Source of the DNA: Yamagishiella unicocca
Lineage: Eukaryota; Chlorophyta; Chlorophyceae; Chlamydomonadales; Volvocaceae
DNA length: 64,000 nt
Direction: 5' to 3'
Assembly (NCBI GenBank): GCA_003116995.1
Contig: BDSL01000004.1
Location: forward strand, 2,046,001-2,110,000
A program made the position numbers and the translations under genes. The notes under the pieces were generated by a model, which made no database searches, was not told where the DNA came from, and saw nothing but the letters and a program-made list of their open reading frames with translations. Positions 1 to 11,000 of this stretch are shown piece by piece. How positions within the stretch are numbered: position 1 is the stretch's first letter; the number at the start of each line of letters is the position of its first letter.

Positions 1-75
1 CCTGTGTCGTGTTCACTGGTCTCCGCCCCTTCCCCGCCCTCTGCCCCTTCCCCGCCCTCCGCCCCTTTCCCCCAG

Positions 76-1292
76 AACCCTCTGTTGTGGTCGCTGCTGG
101 TGGCGCTGCTGGTCAACCTGTCCGGGCTGCGCGGTGTCCTGTACCCGGGCAGCTCCCGCTACCGGCCGGAGCTGGGCTGGGTGGCGGGGTCGCTGGCGTG
201 GTCCAGCAGCATCACTGTGCCGGTCAGCCTCTTCAGCAACGGCGTATGGCTGCACGGCAAGACGTTCGGGCGGCCGACGCTGCTGCGGGTGGGTCGGCGA
301 AGGTGGCTGAGTTGGTTGGGTTGGTTGGGGTGCATGGTGGAGGATGCCACGCCGGCGGGGAGACGCCGGGAGGAAGGGGGGGCATGGGATTGTGAGCCGG
401 GTTTTGTCGGCGTTTCCACGCCACCATCCGGCGTTTCCATGCCGCCCTCCCTCCCCATTCTCCCGCCCTCCTCTCACCTCCCTTCCGCCCTCCCTCCCCT
501 CCCCTCCCGCCCCCACTTGCTTGCCGCTCCTCAACCCGCCAGGCTGGCGGCCTGCTGCTGCTCAAGCTACTGCTCCTGGGTCCACTACAGCTGGCTTGCG
601 CGGCCGTGTGCGGGCTGGCAGCCGACGCAGGGATAAGCCTGCTGCTCCTGGCGCTGTGCCCCGTGGTAAGAGAGCACCAGGCGTACGCCCATTCTGATTC
701 AGCAGCGCCTCCCCTCCGTCTACTCGCCAACTATCCCTTCTTGGACCACCATCTTCATCACCCTTGCTTTCTCGTCCGTGGATTCGCGGATGATCCTTCA
801 CCCCTTTGCTACCGCCGGGCCGGCGGCGGGTGGTTGGAGCGTTAAATCCGAAATCCCAGCCGCGTGTGTTTGTAGCTGGGGATACTTCCCCATCCTGGAA
901 TACGTCCCCATCTTCTCCAAATTGCCCCAACGCTCCATCGGCCCAGACGTTGTCGCGACCCGCGTACCGTACCCTCGGCCCGCCGCGCCCGGCCTCGTTC
1001 CCCCTTAACCTTACTCCGGGCCCGCACGGCCTTGCCCCGCTGCACCCCGTGCCACCCCTGCCTCACCCCCCTGCTCCTCTCCTCCCCGGTGGCGCCCGCC
1101 ACCCGTGACCCATCACGTGCCGCGCCGCAGGCCAGCACCTCATTCGTCATCGCGTCGCAGTACGGCCATGGCGCCGATATCGTCACCGCCATTACGGTCC
1201 TGGGAATAGTGCTGCTGGTGCCGGTGGTGCTTGTGGCGCTCACACTGCCACGTGCGCTGGGCCTCTACTCTTACCAGGTTGCCACGTCGTGA
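76..1292 (+). CDS. Auxin-efflux-carrier family (AEC/PIN-like) transporter, 3' end of gene
   Basis: Three exons are supported, all in phase 0: 76-288, 543-665 and 1131-1292 (stop TGA). The window edge removes the earlier exons. The first begins NPLLWSLLVALLVNLSGL and ends with PVSLFSNGVWLHGKTFGRP, the asparagine/proline-containing helix and following helix typical of the C-terminal half of AEC carriers. The second encodes AGGLLLLKLLLLGPLQLA, then a hydrophobic stretch ending LALCPV. The third has ASTSFVIASQYGHGADIV, matching the family's P/A-T-S-S-F-V-x-A-x-x-Y-G segment, followed by a last hydrophobic helix and a short tail. AEC proteins are integral membrane carriers moving small organic anions or auxin-like compounds. 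The substrate and membrane cannot be read from this fragment. Family assignment rests on motif recognition. Splice sites are inferred from GT-AG and frame. Confidence 0.8.
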
Positions 1293-4200
1293 CGATCCTG
1301 GGCGAGCTCCTGTGCCGATAACAGGTCGCGACATCAGGTTGCTCAAGGAGGCCGGGATGTGAATAAAAAGACGCGCGAGTCCTGGAAAGGCGGGTAGGGC
1401 AGGAGTTTGAACGGCAGCGGGCGGCTGACGCGGCCAGCTTGCTTGGCTGCGTTAGCAATGGGGCGGTGGGTGTCTCAATTTTCAGCGTGAGCTGTGTGCG
1501 TGACTAAACGAATGGCACCTGCAGCGACGAGGATGCTCAATTGAGAAAATTAAGTAATGGAGGGGGAGAGTGTACCGTATGTATATAGAGAGAGAAGCGA
1601 ATTGGAGACGTGCATGGCAGCCTTGACTTGGCTGATGTACTTGGAGCATATTCGCAGATGCTTACGCACGCAAGCTTTTGAAACCCAGGCTATAGACGGC
1701 GGGGCCCTGCCCAAAATGACAACCCTGGCACCCCGAGATCCACCGCCGGAAAAAACGGCGAGACCAGCCAACAGCCCGAACCGACGCGCACAGGGCAACA
1801 ACCACCCGCAAAATAGCGCCACACTCAAGCAACCGGCCAGCAAAGTAAACTTCATCACGGGTAGTCCCAACAAACAAAGACCAAGACCCAAGAGGATGGG
1901 GAAACGCAAAACCGGGCAGACGGCGCCCCAGGCACACCCACCAACACGGCCACAAGACAACAGAAACAACTAGGTGAACCAACCCGCACGGGAGAGCAAC
2001 GCCAAAAACAAACAGCCCCTGACCCAGAAGGCACCAGACAGACGGAGAAGCGGCCCACGAAGAGCACGAGGCAGGAGCCGCTTAGGGCAGCCAGGGGTTG
2101 GCCAGCGTACCGCAAGCGACCCAAACCACATGGAGGAACGGGTGGCTGGGTGGCTCCGACAGCACCCCACCCAGTCCGCGGCACACCGCGCTGAGCAAAG
2201 CCCCGCAGACGGGCCCCAAAATCAGCGATCGCCGTCACCTGCGCGCGAGCGCACGGCACCAGGCTGGGCCCCACAGGTGGGCAAGCATGGCACCACCGGC
2301 GGTCGGCGCGAAACAGCCCGGAGCGTGAAATGGCTGAGGTCAATCGCTTAGAGGGCGGCCAGGGCGACAACTAAGATCCCCCCCATAACAATGATCACAG
2401 CCAGGGTGTCTTGCACCAGCCACAGCCCCACACGGGCCGGCAGCGACCGAACACCAGCGGGGCCAGCTACTCGCCGGTCACGCAGAGCAGCCCCAAGCGC
2501 CACCCCAACTGCCCGATTGCCCGGCCCGGGGCCAGGCACTCCCGCAAGGTGCTCTTCGAGCACACCGACCACCACACGCGCAACAGGACAGTGCCAGAAG
2601 TTGTGCAGGCGAGGGGATACCGGTCCGGCACCGGCGCCAGGAAACTCCGCGCGCCTACAGGCCTCCAGGGGAGCGCCGGGAACATGCGTGCATGTTACCG
2701 CCAGCGGAACCCCATTGACGGCAAGGCTCCAGAAGATCTTATTATTAGCTTCTCCCAGCGCCCGCTTTCCGCGGCTGATTTATCAACAATATCGGGAGGG
2801 AGCCAGTGGCTGCTCCCGGACCACGTGTGTCGTAGGATCGTTGCTTTCTGACGAATCCGCACGCCTACGCAGGCCTACGCTGCTAACCTGTCGGCGGACT
2901 CTGATGGGCCCTGCCTTGCGCGATGATTCGAACATATTACGTTATAGGAAGACAACGCGACGGACTCCACACTGTGCGTAAGATTGTAAAACAAACGTGA
3001 CCGTTTAGGGTCGACCAGCGAGAGCATGACTCCTGTAGTCGTTATGTCCAATCGACACCCAACATCACTGTCATATGGCTGTACACATTCCACCGATTGG
3101 AGTCAAGGCCGTTGTAAGACGAGTAGCCGCTTCCGCTTGGCTACGGCGGTTCGCTACCCCGGGAATTTCTAAAGTCACGTCTTCGGTTGACTTGCCATGA
3201 AACTCATGCATGGCTGACTACTGTAATAAGTCAAGGCTTCATCGAATCGGTGCTTATCATTACCACCCAGCCATCTAGTTTCCTAATGTTCGGCTCTGGA
3301 CCCTAGGATGGAATTCCCCCTGGAGTGTGCATGCAATGGATGTGCCGATCGAGCGCCGTCGCGCATCTCTCAACATCGAATGCGCAACCCCAGGCAAGTG
3401 CCCGCGCACGGCGGCTGCTACCGGTTTTCTCCTCTCCATCACTGTGTGGATTTATTTCCTCTGATATTCCGGACCATGTATTTCCTCGTCTGGTGGTGTC
3501 TCAGGTCTCAGAGAGTACATCTCAGTCGTGCCATGCCTTCGTCTTTATCCATGCTGAGTGCTGTATGCGGTGCTCTGCTCGCGTTTTAATACCCTTCGTT
3601 TGTGCCTATCTTCCTGCTGTCGCTGGTAGGCACGGCGGTTTGGCCCGTCTGTGTGGGCTATGCATATGGCTGTCGTGGGTTCGCTCGTCTTGCCCCTTCT
3701 TGCCACTTGCCACTACTTGCCGACTCTCCGTTTGGGCTGCTCTGCACGGGCTTTTTGTTGTCGCCCTTCCCCGCTGTCTCGTGCGTGCGAGGTGTGCATT
3801 TCGTTTTGTGGTGCCTGGCGGCCGTGGAGCCGGTTGGCTGTGGCAGTCGCGTTGTCAGTCCTCGCGTCGCGGATGCTGTTGGGGCAGCAGGTGGCGTCTC
3901 CATCTGCGCCTTTCGTGGATTTCCTGTGCCCTTCAGGGCATCTGCCGGGTTCAGCAGCTCCGCTCGCCTATGGCGATGCCATGTACATGGGCCCCTATTC
4001 CTACTTGTCAGGGGCTTCAGGACACTGTAGCACCAGCTTATTATTACTAATTCAATGTAGTATCGTCACAGTGGCATCATCGTATTATTATATGCTTTAT
4101 TATTGTAATATAGTACACTGATAAGTTGTTACAGTTCCCTAAAGCCCGGGCGGACCCAGGACAAGAAGAGGGCCCCTGGCATCACCATAGGAGAGCAGGG

Positions 4201-5578
4201 GAGAGCAGGGGCGGCTGAACGAACCTAGCAGACGTCCCCAAGTCCTCTCGAAAAACATATCAATTTTGGACGACTCCATGCATTGCAGGGTCAGACCGGG
4301 CGTACATCCTCATCATCTGCTGGGCGCCTGCATCGTAGTGCCTCAGCAGTACATCCTAGTTAAGCATTTTACAATCAGCGCTGTGACATTATAAGGAAAA
4401 AGGCTCTCAGGTGTTATACAAGCATCGCAACATCTGTTTGGTAACACTCTGCCCGCCCAGAAAAGAACTTGTAATACTTGAGTACGACCGTGTACGGTTA
4501 ATAACGGGCAAATCACCACACATTTAATATATTATTCACGTCAATACGATGTACCCAATCGTGACATTGTAGGTCCTATCTCGAGCAGCAACAAACCGCT
4601 AGTGGAGATACGCACGTAGATAGGTAGGCTCGTAGGCGCGGCGAACGGTCAGGATTGCTTCTTAATAAGCCTAAGGAGCTGTTGTTCGTGTGCCTGAGGA
4701 TAAAGAAGTGAATTTGAAACCGAGCGAGGCGGCCTCTCTGGCCTCAGTGGCCTTCTCATACGAGAATTGTTTGTTACATTTTAGATGTTGCGTGGGCCCG
4801 ATCTTGGATTCGGCCGGGTAGACTTTGTGAACCAGAGCTTCCCTTCTAATATAAACGATATTAGTAGACGTTCTTACACACAGCTGTCACATGTTTCTAG
4901 CATCCCAGCCGCCAACCTACACTATTGTGTCCCGTGGCATACGTCTCAACTTGCGCAGTTGCGCTTCTGCTGCCTTCATGCCGCCTCACTAGTGCGAAAA
5001 CAACGCCTGATATACCGGCATTTACTGGCGTCCTAAGAGGTTGCTGCTGGCCAAAGGCCGCGCCCCCAGAACGCGTTGGTCGAGGCGTGGTTCACGTGCG
5101 CCTAGGGGGCTCTAAACCGGTAAGCATGTGATAGTAATTGAAACTGGCAACCTGGGATGTGTGACCTGGCTGCTCGGTCCGGTAAGCGACTTGCTGGTAG
5201 ATACGAGAAAATCGAACGTAGCGAATCCCCGTCTCCGCGGCTACGGTCGTTGTTCACGTTGCTGTTGTCTGAAGCTACTGCGACGGTCGGAGTCCCAAAA
5301 AATGCCGGCCGTTTCCGGGGGACGTGCGACGCTGTGCGGGCAGTTTGCCGAGGCCGAGTCCGCATCATGGAAAACGACCAAGCGAGCGCGCCTAGGAATC
5401 TGCTCTGTGTTCAGCAGTGTCCCTCAACCTTCTGGGTGCCACCTGACCGACCGCCATCCCCCCCTGGGGGCCATTGTCGTTCATGTTCCTAACACCGCTC
5501 TCCGCCCGACCGCTGCTTTTTGACAGAAGATATCTCAGTCCTTGCAGCTCAAGCGCGCTGGGCGGCCCTGGATTAGCA
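1293..5578. other. Intergenic region with two strand-biased low-complexity blocks
   Basis: No gene is supported between the AEC stop and the next gene. An AATAAA-like string follows the AEC stop near 1364, but no TGTAA signal, the usual algal polyadenylation motif, is evident. About 1690-2350 is rich in A and C on the + strand, so T and G on the other, and 3320-4000 is rich in T and G on the + strand. Both give long but low-complexity ORFs with no recognizable domain. From about 4050 to 5100 the sequence becomes AT-richer and featureless. Confidence 0.5.
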
Positions 5579-6636
5579 ATGGGACAGTGCGCAAGCCTGG
5601 CGCTGCAACTGTCGTGTCCAGCCGAGGCGGCTGCGGTTGCTGGAGCTGGCCTATCACCGCCGCTTTGCCTGCTGCAAGTTTTTTGCTATAGTCTCACAGG
5701 ATTCACAGCCGGCGCTGCTGCGGCCACCGCCTGCCACGAGCTGGCCCACACGGCCGCCGCGTTCGCCTTCGGCTTGCTCCCCGATGCGGCCAGCGCTGCC
5801 GCTGCCGCTGCAGGTGCGTGATGTTCTCAGAAAGATGGTCAGGTATAATGAATGAACCCTCCGCCCTGTTGGAGGTTCGTAGAGGCTCGTCGTCTCCTCA
5901 ACGGTTGCCTAGCCAACGGTTAGGAAGCCGGCAAGCGCAGCCTCAAGCCGCCAAGCCAGCAAACCAGCAGCTCGCTAAGTATTCTTTAGCTTCTGGCGTC
6001 TCCGCGGTCGCGGCGCGCGGCGTTGCGTCGGCTGCCCTAGCACTTCCCGAGTCGCGAACCGAATCATCCCTGCCAGCCCATGAGGCCCCAAACACAACCT
6101 CTGCGCCAACGGCAAGACCTTAGACAAACGCCCTTCCCCCTCCCGGTGCGCTCGCTGCCCGGAGCTCAGGCGTGCTTGCCTGGACAGCCGAACACGCCAT
6201 ATGGTTGCCGGTGTACCTTTTGGGGATCAGCGGCCTGCTGCCTCCTGGAATCAACCGCGTCGCTGCCGCACCCCCGCACCTGACCCTCTCGATGACCGCA
6301 ACCATGACCCACTACCACTGCTGCATCAGCATTGTAAGACACTCCGGCTGGCTGGCTAGCGCCCTCCTGGCGGGCCTATGTTGCCGATGGGCCGCCGCCA
6401 CCGCCCCGACGGCGGGCCCCGCCACTGCCGCGGCGCTGTACGGCGCCGCCGCGGCCAGCCTGGCAGTGTTGCTCGGCGCTCTAGCTTCCGACCTTGTTGG
6501 ACTGCAGCCGGTGTCGCCGTCGCCGTCGCTGTCAGGCGTTTGCGGCGGCCGCCGCCGACGCAACCGCGCGGCCTGCGGGCTCCGAGGAGGAGGTGATGCA
6601 GGTGCCACAGCCACGGCGGCTGTCGTGACGTTCTTC
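5579..6636 (+). other. Membrane N-terminus with HExxH motif (M50-like)
   Basis: Residues 1-234. MGQC at the start could accept lipid. A hydrophobic run at about 30-50 leads straight into CHELAHTAAAFAFG, and further hydrophobic runs include WLPVYLLGISGLL, HSGWLASALLAGL and AAASLAVLLGALASDLVG. In intramembrane M50/M50B-like metalloproteases an HExxH lies within or next to a helix and is followed by a small-residue GPxxS-type helix; SGWLAS resembles that. No clear later LDG-type zinc ligand was seen, so activity is uncertain. Confidence 0.45.
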
Positions 6637-8037
6637 TGCGGCAACATCGGGCTGCTGGTGGCGGGCGCCTCCGATAGCGCTGTGGACATGATGTCCGTGC
6701 TGCGCTCCCAGGTGTGTACGACAACAGTGGCACAACAACAGTGGTACGGCATCGGCATCGGCGCCGGCGGGGTCCCCAGCGGGCGCGGCGCAGCGGGGCT
6801 CTGGGATAGTCTGCCCCGTCCTTCTCCGTCGGCCGTGGTGGTGGTGACATGAATCAAGATCTCCCAAAGTCCTCCCTAGAGCTCCGCACACCACCCCAGA
6901 TCTCGGCACATCGCCCAGATCTCCGCACATTGCCCAAGATCTCCGCACATCCCTGCTTCAGGCGGCAGGGCTGCGCGGCCTGCCCTTCCCTCGGTCCCAC
7001 TGTGTGGAGCCGGGGCTGAAGCAAAACATCTAACAAACCGAGCGAATACGTTCAAACGACACACTCCGGGAACAGAAACGTCTGTGTGGTTGGCCCCTCT
7101 TGCGCCCACTGACTCTACCTGCCTGCAGGTAGCGATTTCCTCTCAGCGCGGAGCCCAGTCAGGCGGGCTGGTGGCCTTGGTGGAGTCGGCTCCAGGGGGG
7201 AAGGAAGATCCCAAAGGCGGCGGCGGCGGCCGCAGGGCGGTCGTTGACGGCATCCGCAGCCGCTGCGCCCCCGGCAAGAGGGACCACCTATCAGTGGCGC
7301 TGCACCACCGCTTCGGGCGCGCGCTGGGGCGGGCGCCGAAGGTGGCGGCAGGGCATGGCGTTTTCGTTGGTGGGTTGTACGGCTGCGCAGGCGCGGCCGA
7401 CGCGCGCGGAGGCCCGTGATCCCACGCATCCTCCTCCCAGCCCTCACCCCACCCCACCCTAGTTGTTGTAATTGTTTACAGTGGGCTCCTAGTGTTTTCC
7501 TCCTCTGTATCAGACCGCGGGTTTCCTCCCTACCCTGCCCTAACCTACCCTACCCACTTCCTCTCATCCCCTTGCTCGCCTCCCTCGCCTCCCTACCCTC
7601 CCACGGTTCTGCCCCACGGGTCAGGCCACACCCGCTTCGCCACCTCCTCGCAGCCCTCTGAGGGCGAGTCGCACCCGCATCAGTGGTCGCCGCCCTTCAT
7701 GACGCCCGTTTGGCGCACCCACCCCACCACGGGCCGCCTGGGTGTGGCGGAGGAGAAGTTCGGCGTGTGGATCACCCACAACGGTGAGCACGGGGACGCG
7801 GAGGAGGCGCTCATTTGGCAACGATACTGATGACGTCGGTGGTGGTGCTGGTGGCCTGCCGGTCGCTAACGGGAGTTGCAAGGAAAACGCGTGCACGAAA
7901 GAAAAACTCGCTAGCGGGAGTGGGCTGGCCGCGGTAATGAGCCGTGTGGTTGGGGGACACTTGGGGCTGATGGTGTTGGTTGTTGCCGCTGTCTTTTGCC
8001 GCTGTCTGCTGTTGTTACTGCTGCTGCTGCTGCTGCT

Positions 8038-8073
<36 letters not shown>

Positions 8074-11000
8074 GCCGCCGCCGCCGCAGCTGTCCCGCGT
8101 TACTACCTGCCTACCTCCCGCAGGTGACTTTGACTTTTGGCGGCTGATGGGTCAGGATCGCACTCACACGGAGGTGGCGGCCTTCCTCACCGCAGCGCTG
8201 GGCACCCCCAGCCCGGCAAAATGCGACAGCGTGCGTGTGGCGGGAATGATGGAGCTGCTGCGCACCCAGGTGGGCCGCTGCTGAACCCCCTCTCCCCTCC
8301 CCCCTCCCCCCTCCCCCCTCCCCCTCCCCCCTCCCCCTCCCCCCTCCCCCCTCCCCCCTCCCCCCTCCCCCTCCCCCCTCCCCCCTCGGCCCCCCCTCCG
8401 CCCCCCCCCTCCACAGGTTTGCCGATCGTCCGTCCCAATGCTCCAGCATGCGCCCACATCCTCGCTGTCCGCCGACCATGCGCCCACTATCTTGTCGTTT
8501 TTCGTGTCACCGGTTTCACACCGCCCCCTCCGCCTACTCTCCCCTCTGAAACAGCTTTTTTATTTCTTTTGTCCCGGCCAACAAGACACGCATAAACCGG
8601 TCGGCAATACCGCTGCCGACAATCGCATGCAGGTGGCAACCGCAACTGGCAATCGCAACCGCCAACCGTTCTGTGCTTTGCGCTTGGCTCCGCAGGGCTT
8701 GTGGCTCGCGTCCCTGCGCCTGGCCTACTACGACACGGCTGTGTCGTGCAAGTTTGATGACGTGGTCGCGTCAGGCGACCTGTTGTACGCTTCTAAGCAC
8801 GACGCAGCAGCAGGTCGGCGCGAGGAGGGCGATGGGGGGTGGGACGGCTGGACGCACATGCACGTGACCATACCGCAAAAATCAACATGTGATCACTCAC
8901 ATTCCGGTGTGCCGTAAGCGTTTTCCTTTTTGTTCACTGTACTAACTTCAAATGAACACATGCGCAACGCACATGCGTGAAGCCCCCTCCCTGGCCCATC
9001 AAGAAGTGAACACCCCAGCCTCGCCGCTGCCGCTGCCGCTGCCGCTGCCGCTGCCGCTGCCGCTGCCGCTGCCGCTGCCGCTGCCGCTGCCGCTGCCGCT
9101 GCCGCTGCCGCTGCCGCTGCCGCTGCCGCTGCCGCTGCCGCTGCCGCTGCCGCTGCCGCTGCCGCTGCCGCTGCCGCTGCCGCTGCCGCTGCCGCTGCCG
9201 CTGCCGCTGCCGCTGCCGCTGCCGCTGCCGCTGCCGCTGCCGCTGCCGCTGCCGCTGCCGCTGCCGCTGCCGCTGCCGCTGCCGCTGCCGCTGCCGCTGC
9301 CGCTGCCGCTGCCGCTGCCGCTGCCGCTGCCGCTGCCGCTGCCCGCTGCCGCTGCCGCTGCCGCTGCCGCTGCCGCTGCCGCTGCCGCTGCCGCTGCCGC
9401 TGCCGCTGCCGCTGCCGCTGCCGCTGCCGCTGCCGCTGCCGCTGCCGCTGCCGCTGCCGCTGCCGCTGCCGCTGCCGCTGCCGCTGCCGCTGCCGCTGCC
9501 GCTGCCGCTGCCGCTGCCGCTGCCGCTGCCGCTGCCGCTGCCGCTGCCCGCTGCCGCTGCCGCTGCCGCTGCCGCTGCCGCTGCCGCTGCCGCTGCCGCT
9601 GCCGCTGCCGCTGCCGCTGCCCGCTGCCGCTGCCGCTGCCGCTGCCGCTGCCGCTGCCCGCTGCCGCTGCCGCTGCCGCTGCCGCTGCCGCTGCCGCTGC
9701 CCGCTGCCGCTGCCGCTGCCGCTGCCGCTGCCGCTGCCGCTGCCGCTGCCGCTGCCGCTGCCGCTGCCGCTGCCGCTGCCGCTGCCGCTGCCGCTGCCGC
9801 TGCCGCTGCCGCTGCCGCTGCCGCTGCCGCTGCCGCTGCCGCTGCCGCTGCCGCTGCCGCTGCCGCTGCTGCTGCCGCTGCCGCTGCCGCTGCCGCTGCC
9901 GCTGTCGACACCTGCCCCTGCCACTCCTCCCGACAGGACGCAATGGCGGCGACGCAGAGAGCGGCATGGGCCGCCGGGTCGCCACTCGCGCCGAGCTCCA
10001 AGAGCTGGCGGCATCCCTGGAGTCGATGTTCGCCATCATGGCCGCCGCCATCGAGCCCATCGACCCGGAGGATATCCTCATGCTGGCTCCCTCCGTCCAC
10101 GGCGAGGAGGCGGCGTCGCAGCATCTGAGCGGAGGCCATGCAAGCCTCGGCGTCGGCGGCGGCGTCCTGGTCGGGTCGCAGTACGGTGCCATGGCGGCAT
10201 CGCGCTCGGTGTACGGCGGCGGCGGCGCGTCGCAGTACGGGGGGGGCGGCGGGGGCGGCATATCGCAGTACGGCGGCGGCGGAGGCGGAGGCGGCATGTC
10301 ACAGTATGGCGCCATGGCGCGCTCGTCCTACCAGGGCAACGGCGGCGGCGGCGGTGGGTCGGCGGACAGTACGGCGCATGGCGGCAACCTGATGGGAGGG
10401 GCTCGGGGGCACGGCCTGGGCCACACCGTGGGCGCTGGCCGGCCCAGCATCAACATCAACTCGGCGCTGACGTCGCCAACGGCGGCGGACGATACGAAGG
10501 AGTTCCTGCTGGCGCGTCGGCCCAGCTTCGGCGACATGGCGACCAACTCAGTGGCGGCAGCGATCCTGATGGCGCAGATGACGGCGACGGTGCAGCGCGC
10601 GGGCCAGCAGCACTGCGTCACCAGCAACACCGGCGACCAGCAGGAAGCCGACTTCCAGCGCACGTCGTACACGTCGTACACGCCGAGCGCGCAGCCGGAC
10701 CACCCGGTGGGCGTTATGACGCCAGGCTTCTTGGCGCAGCAGCAGTCCATGGACAGAGTTCCGCATCCCCCTAGGCGACAAAGCAGTGCGGCCCGGCGCT
10801 GTGGGTCGCTGGAGATCCGCGGCCGGCACCTGCACGGTCTTTCGCAGCACCTAGCCACGGTCGACTCGGTGCCCGGCGGCGGCAGCCTCGGCGGCGTCCG
10901 TACGACGGATTACACTGGCGTCGCTGGCGGCAGCGGTGGCGCGGCGGTGCTCCGGGACGCATCGCTGAAGGTGGGGAGGGCCCCGTGTGGTGTTGCTTGA

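Larger units (their letters stand above)
6637..8813 (+). other. Glutaminase (class-II GATase) domain, first part
   Basis: Exons 2-6 encode residues 235-480. Visible landmarks, in family order: Cys-Gly (C235, G236); a YRG-DSAG-like RGAQSGG loop; GHTRFAT with R343, the usual glutamine-carboxylate contact; a PSE/HPH segment; THNGD, equivalent to the HNG oxyanion element; and a threonine-rich RTHTEVAAFL equivalent to the SDTEV segment. The order and spacing support a genuine glutaminase fold. Confidence 0.75.

Noticed and set aside
1557..2351. ORFs of 125-171 aa in the strand-biased block
   Set aside because: Low complexity driven by base bias; several frames are open at once and none has a recognizable motif.
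8893..11000. Long ORFs on both strands (up to 682 aa + strand, 373-438 aa - strand) through the hexanucleotide array
   Set aside because: They translate (GCCGCT)n as Pro-Leu, poly-Ala, Arg-Cys, Ser-Gly or Gln-Arg repeats. The array is flanked by a donor and acceptor that join exons 6 and 7 in phase; only 9937-10970 is exonic.
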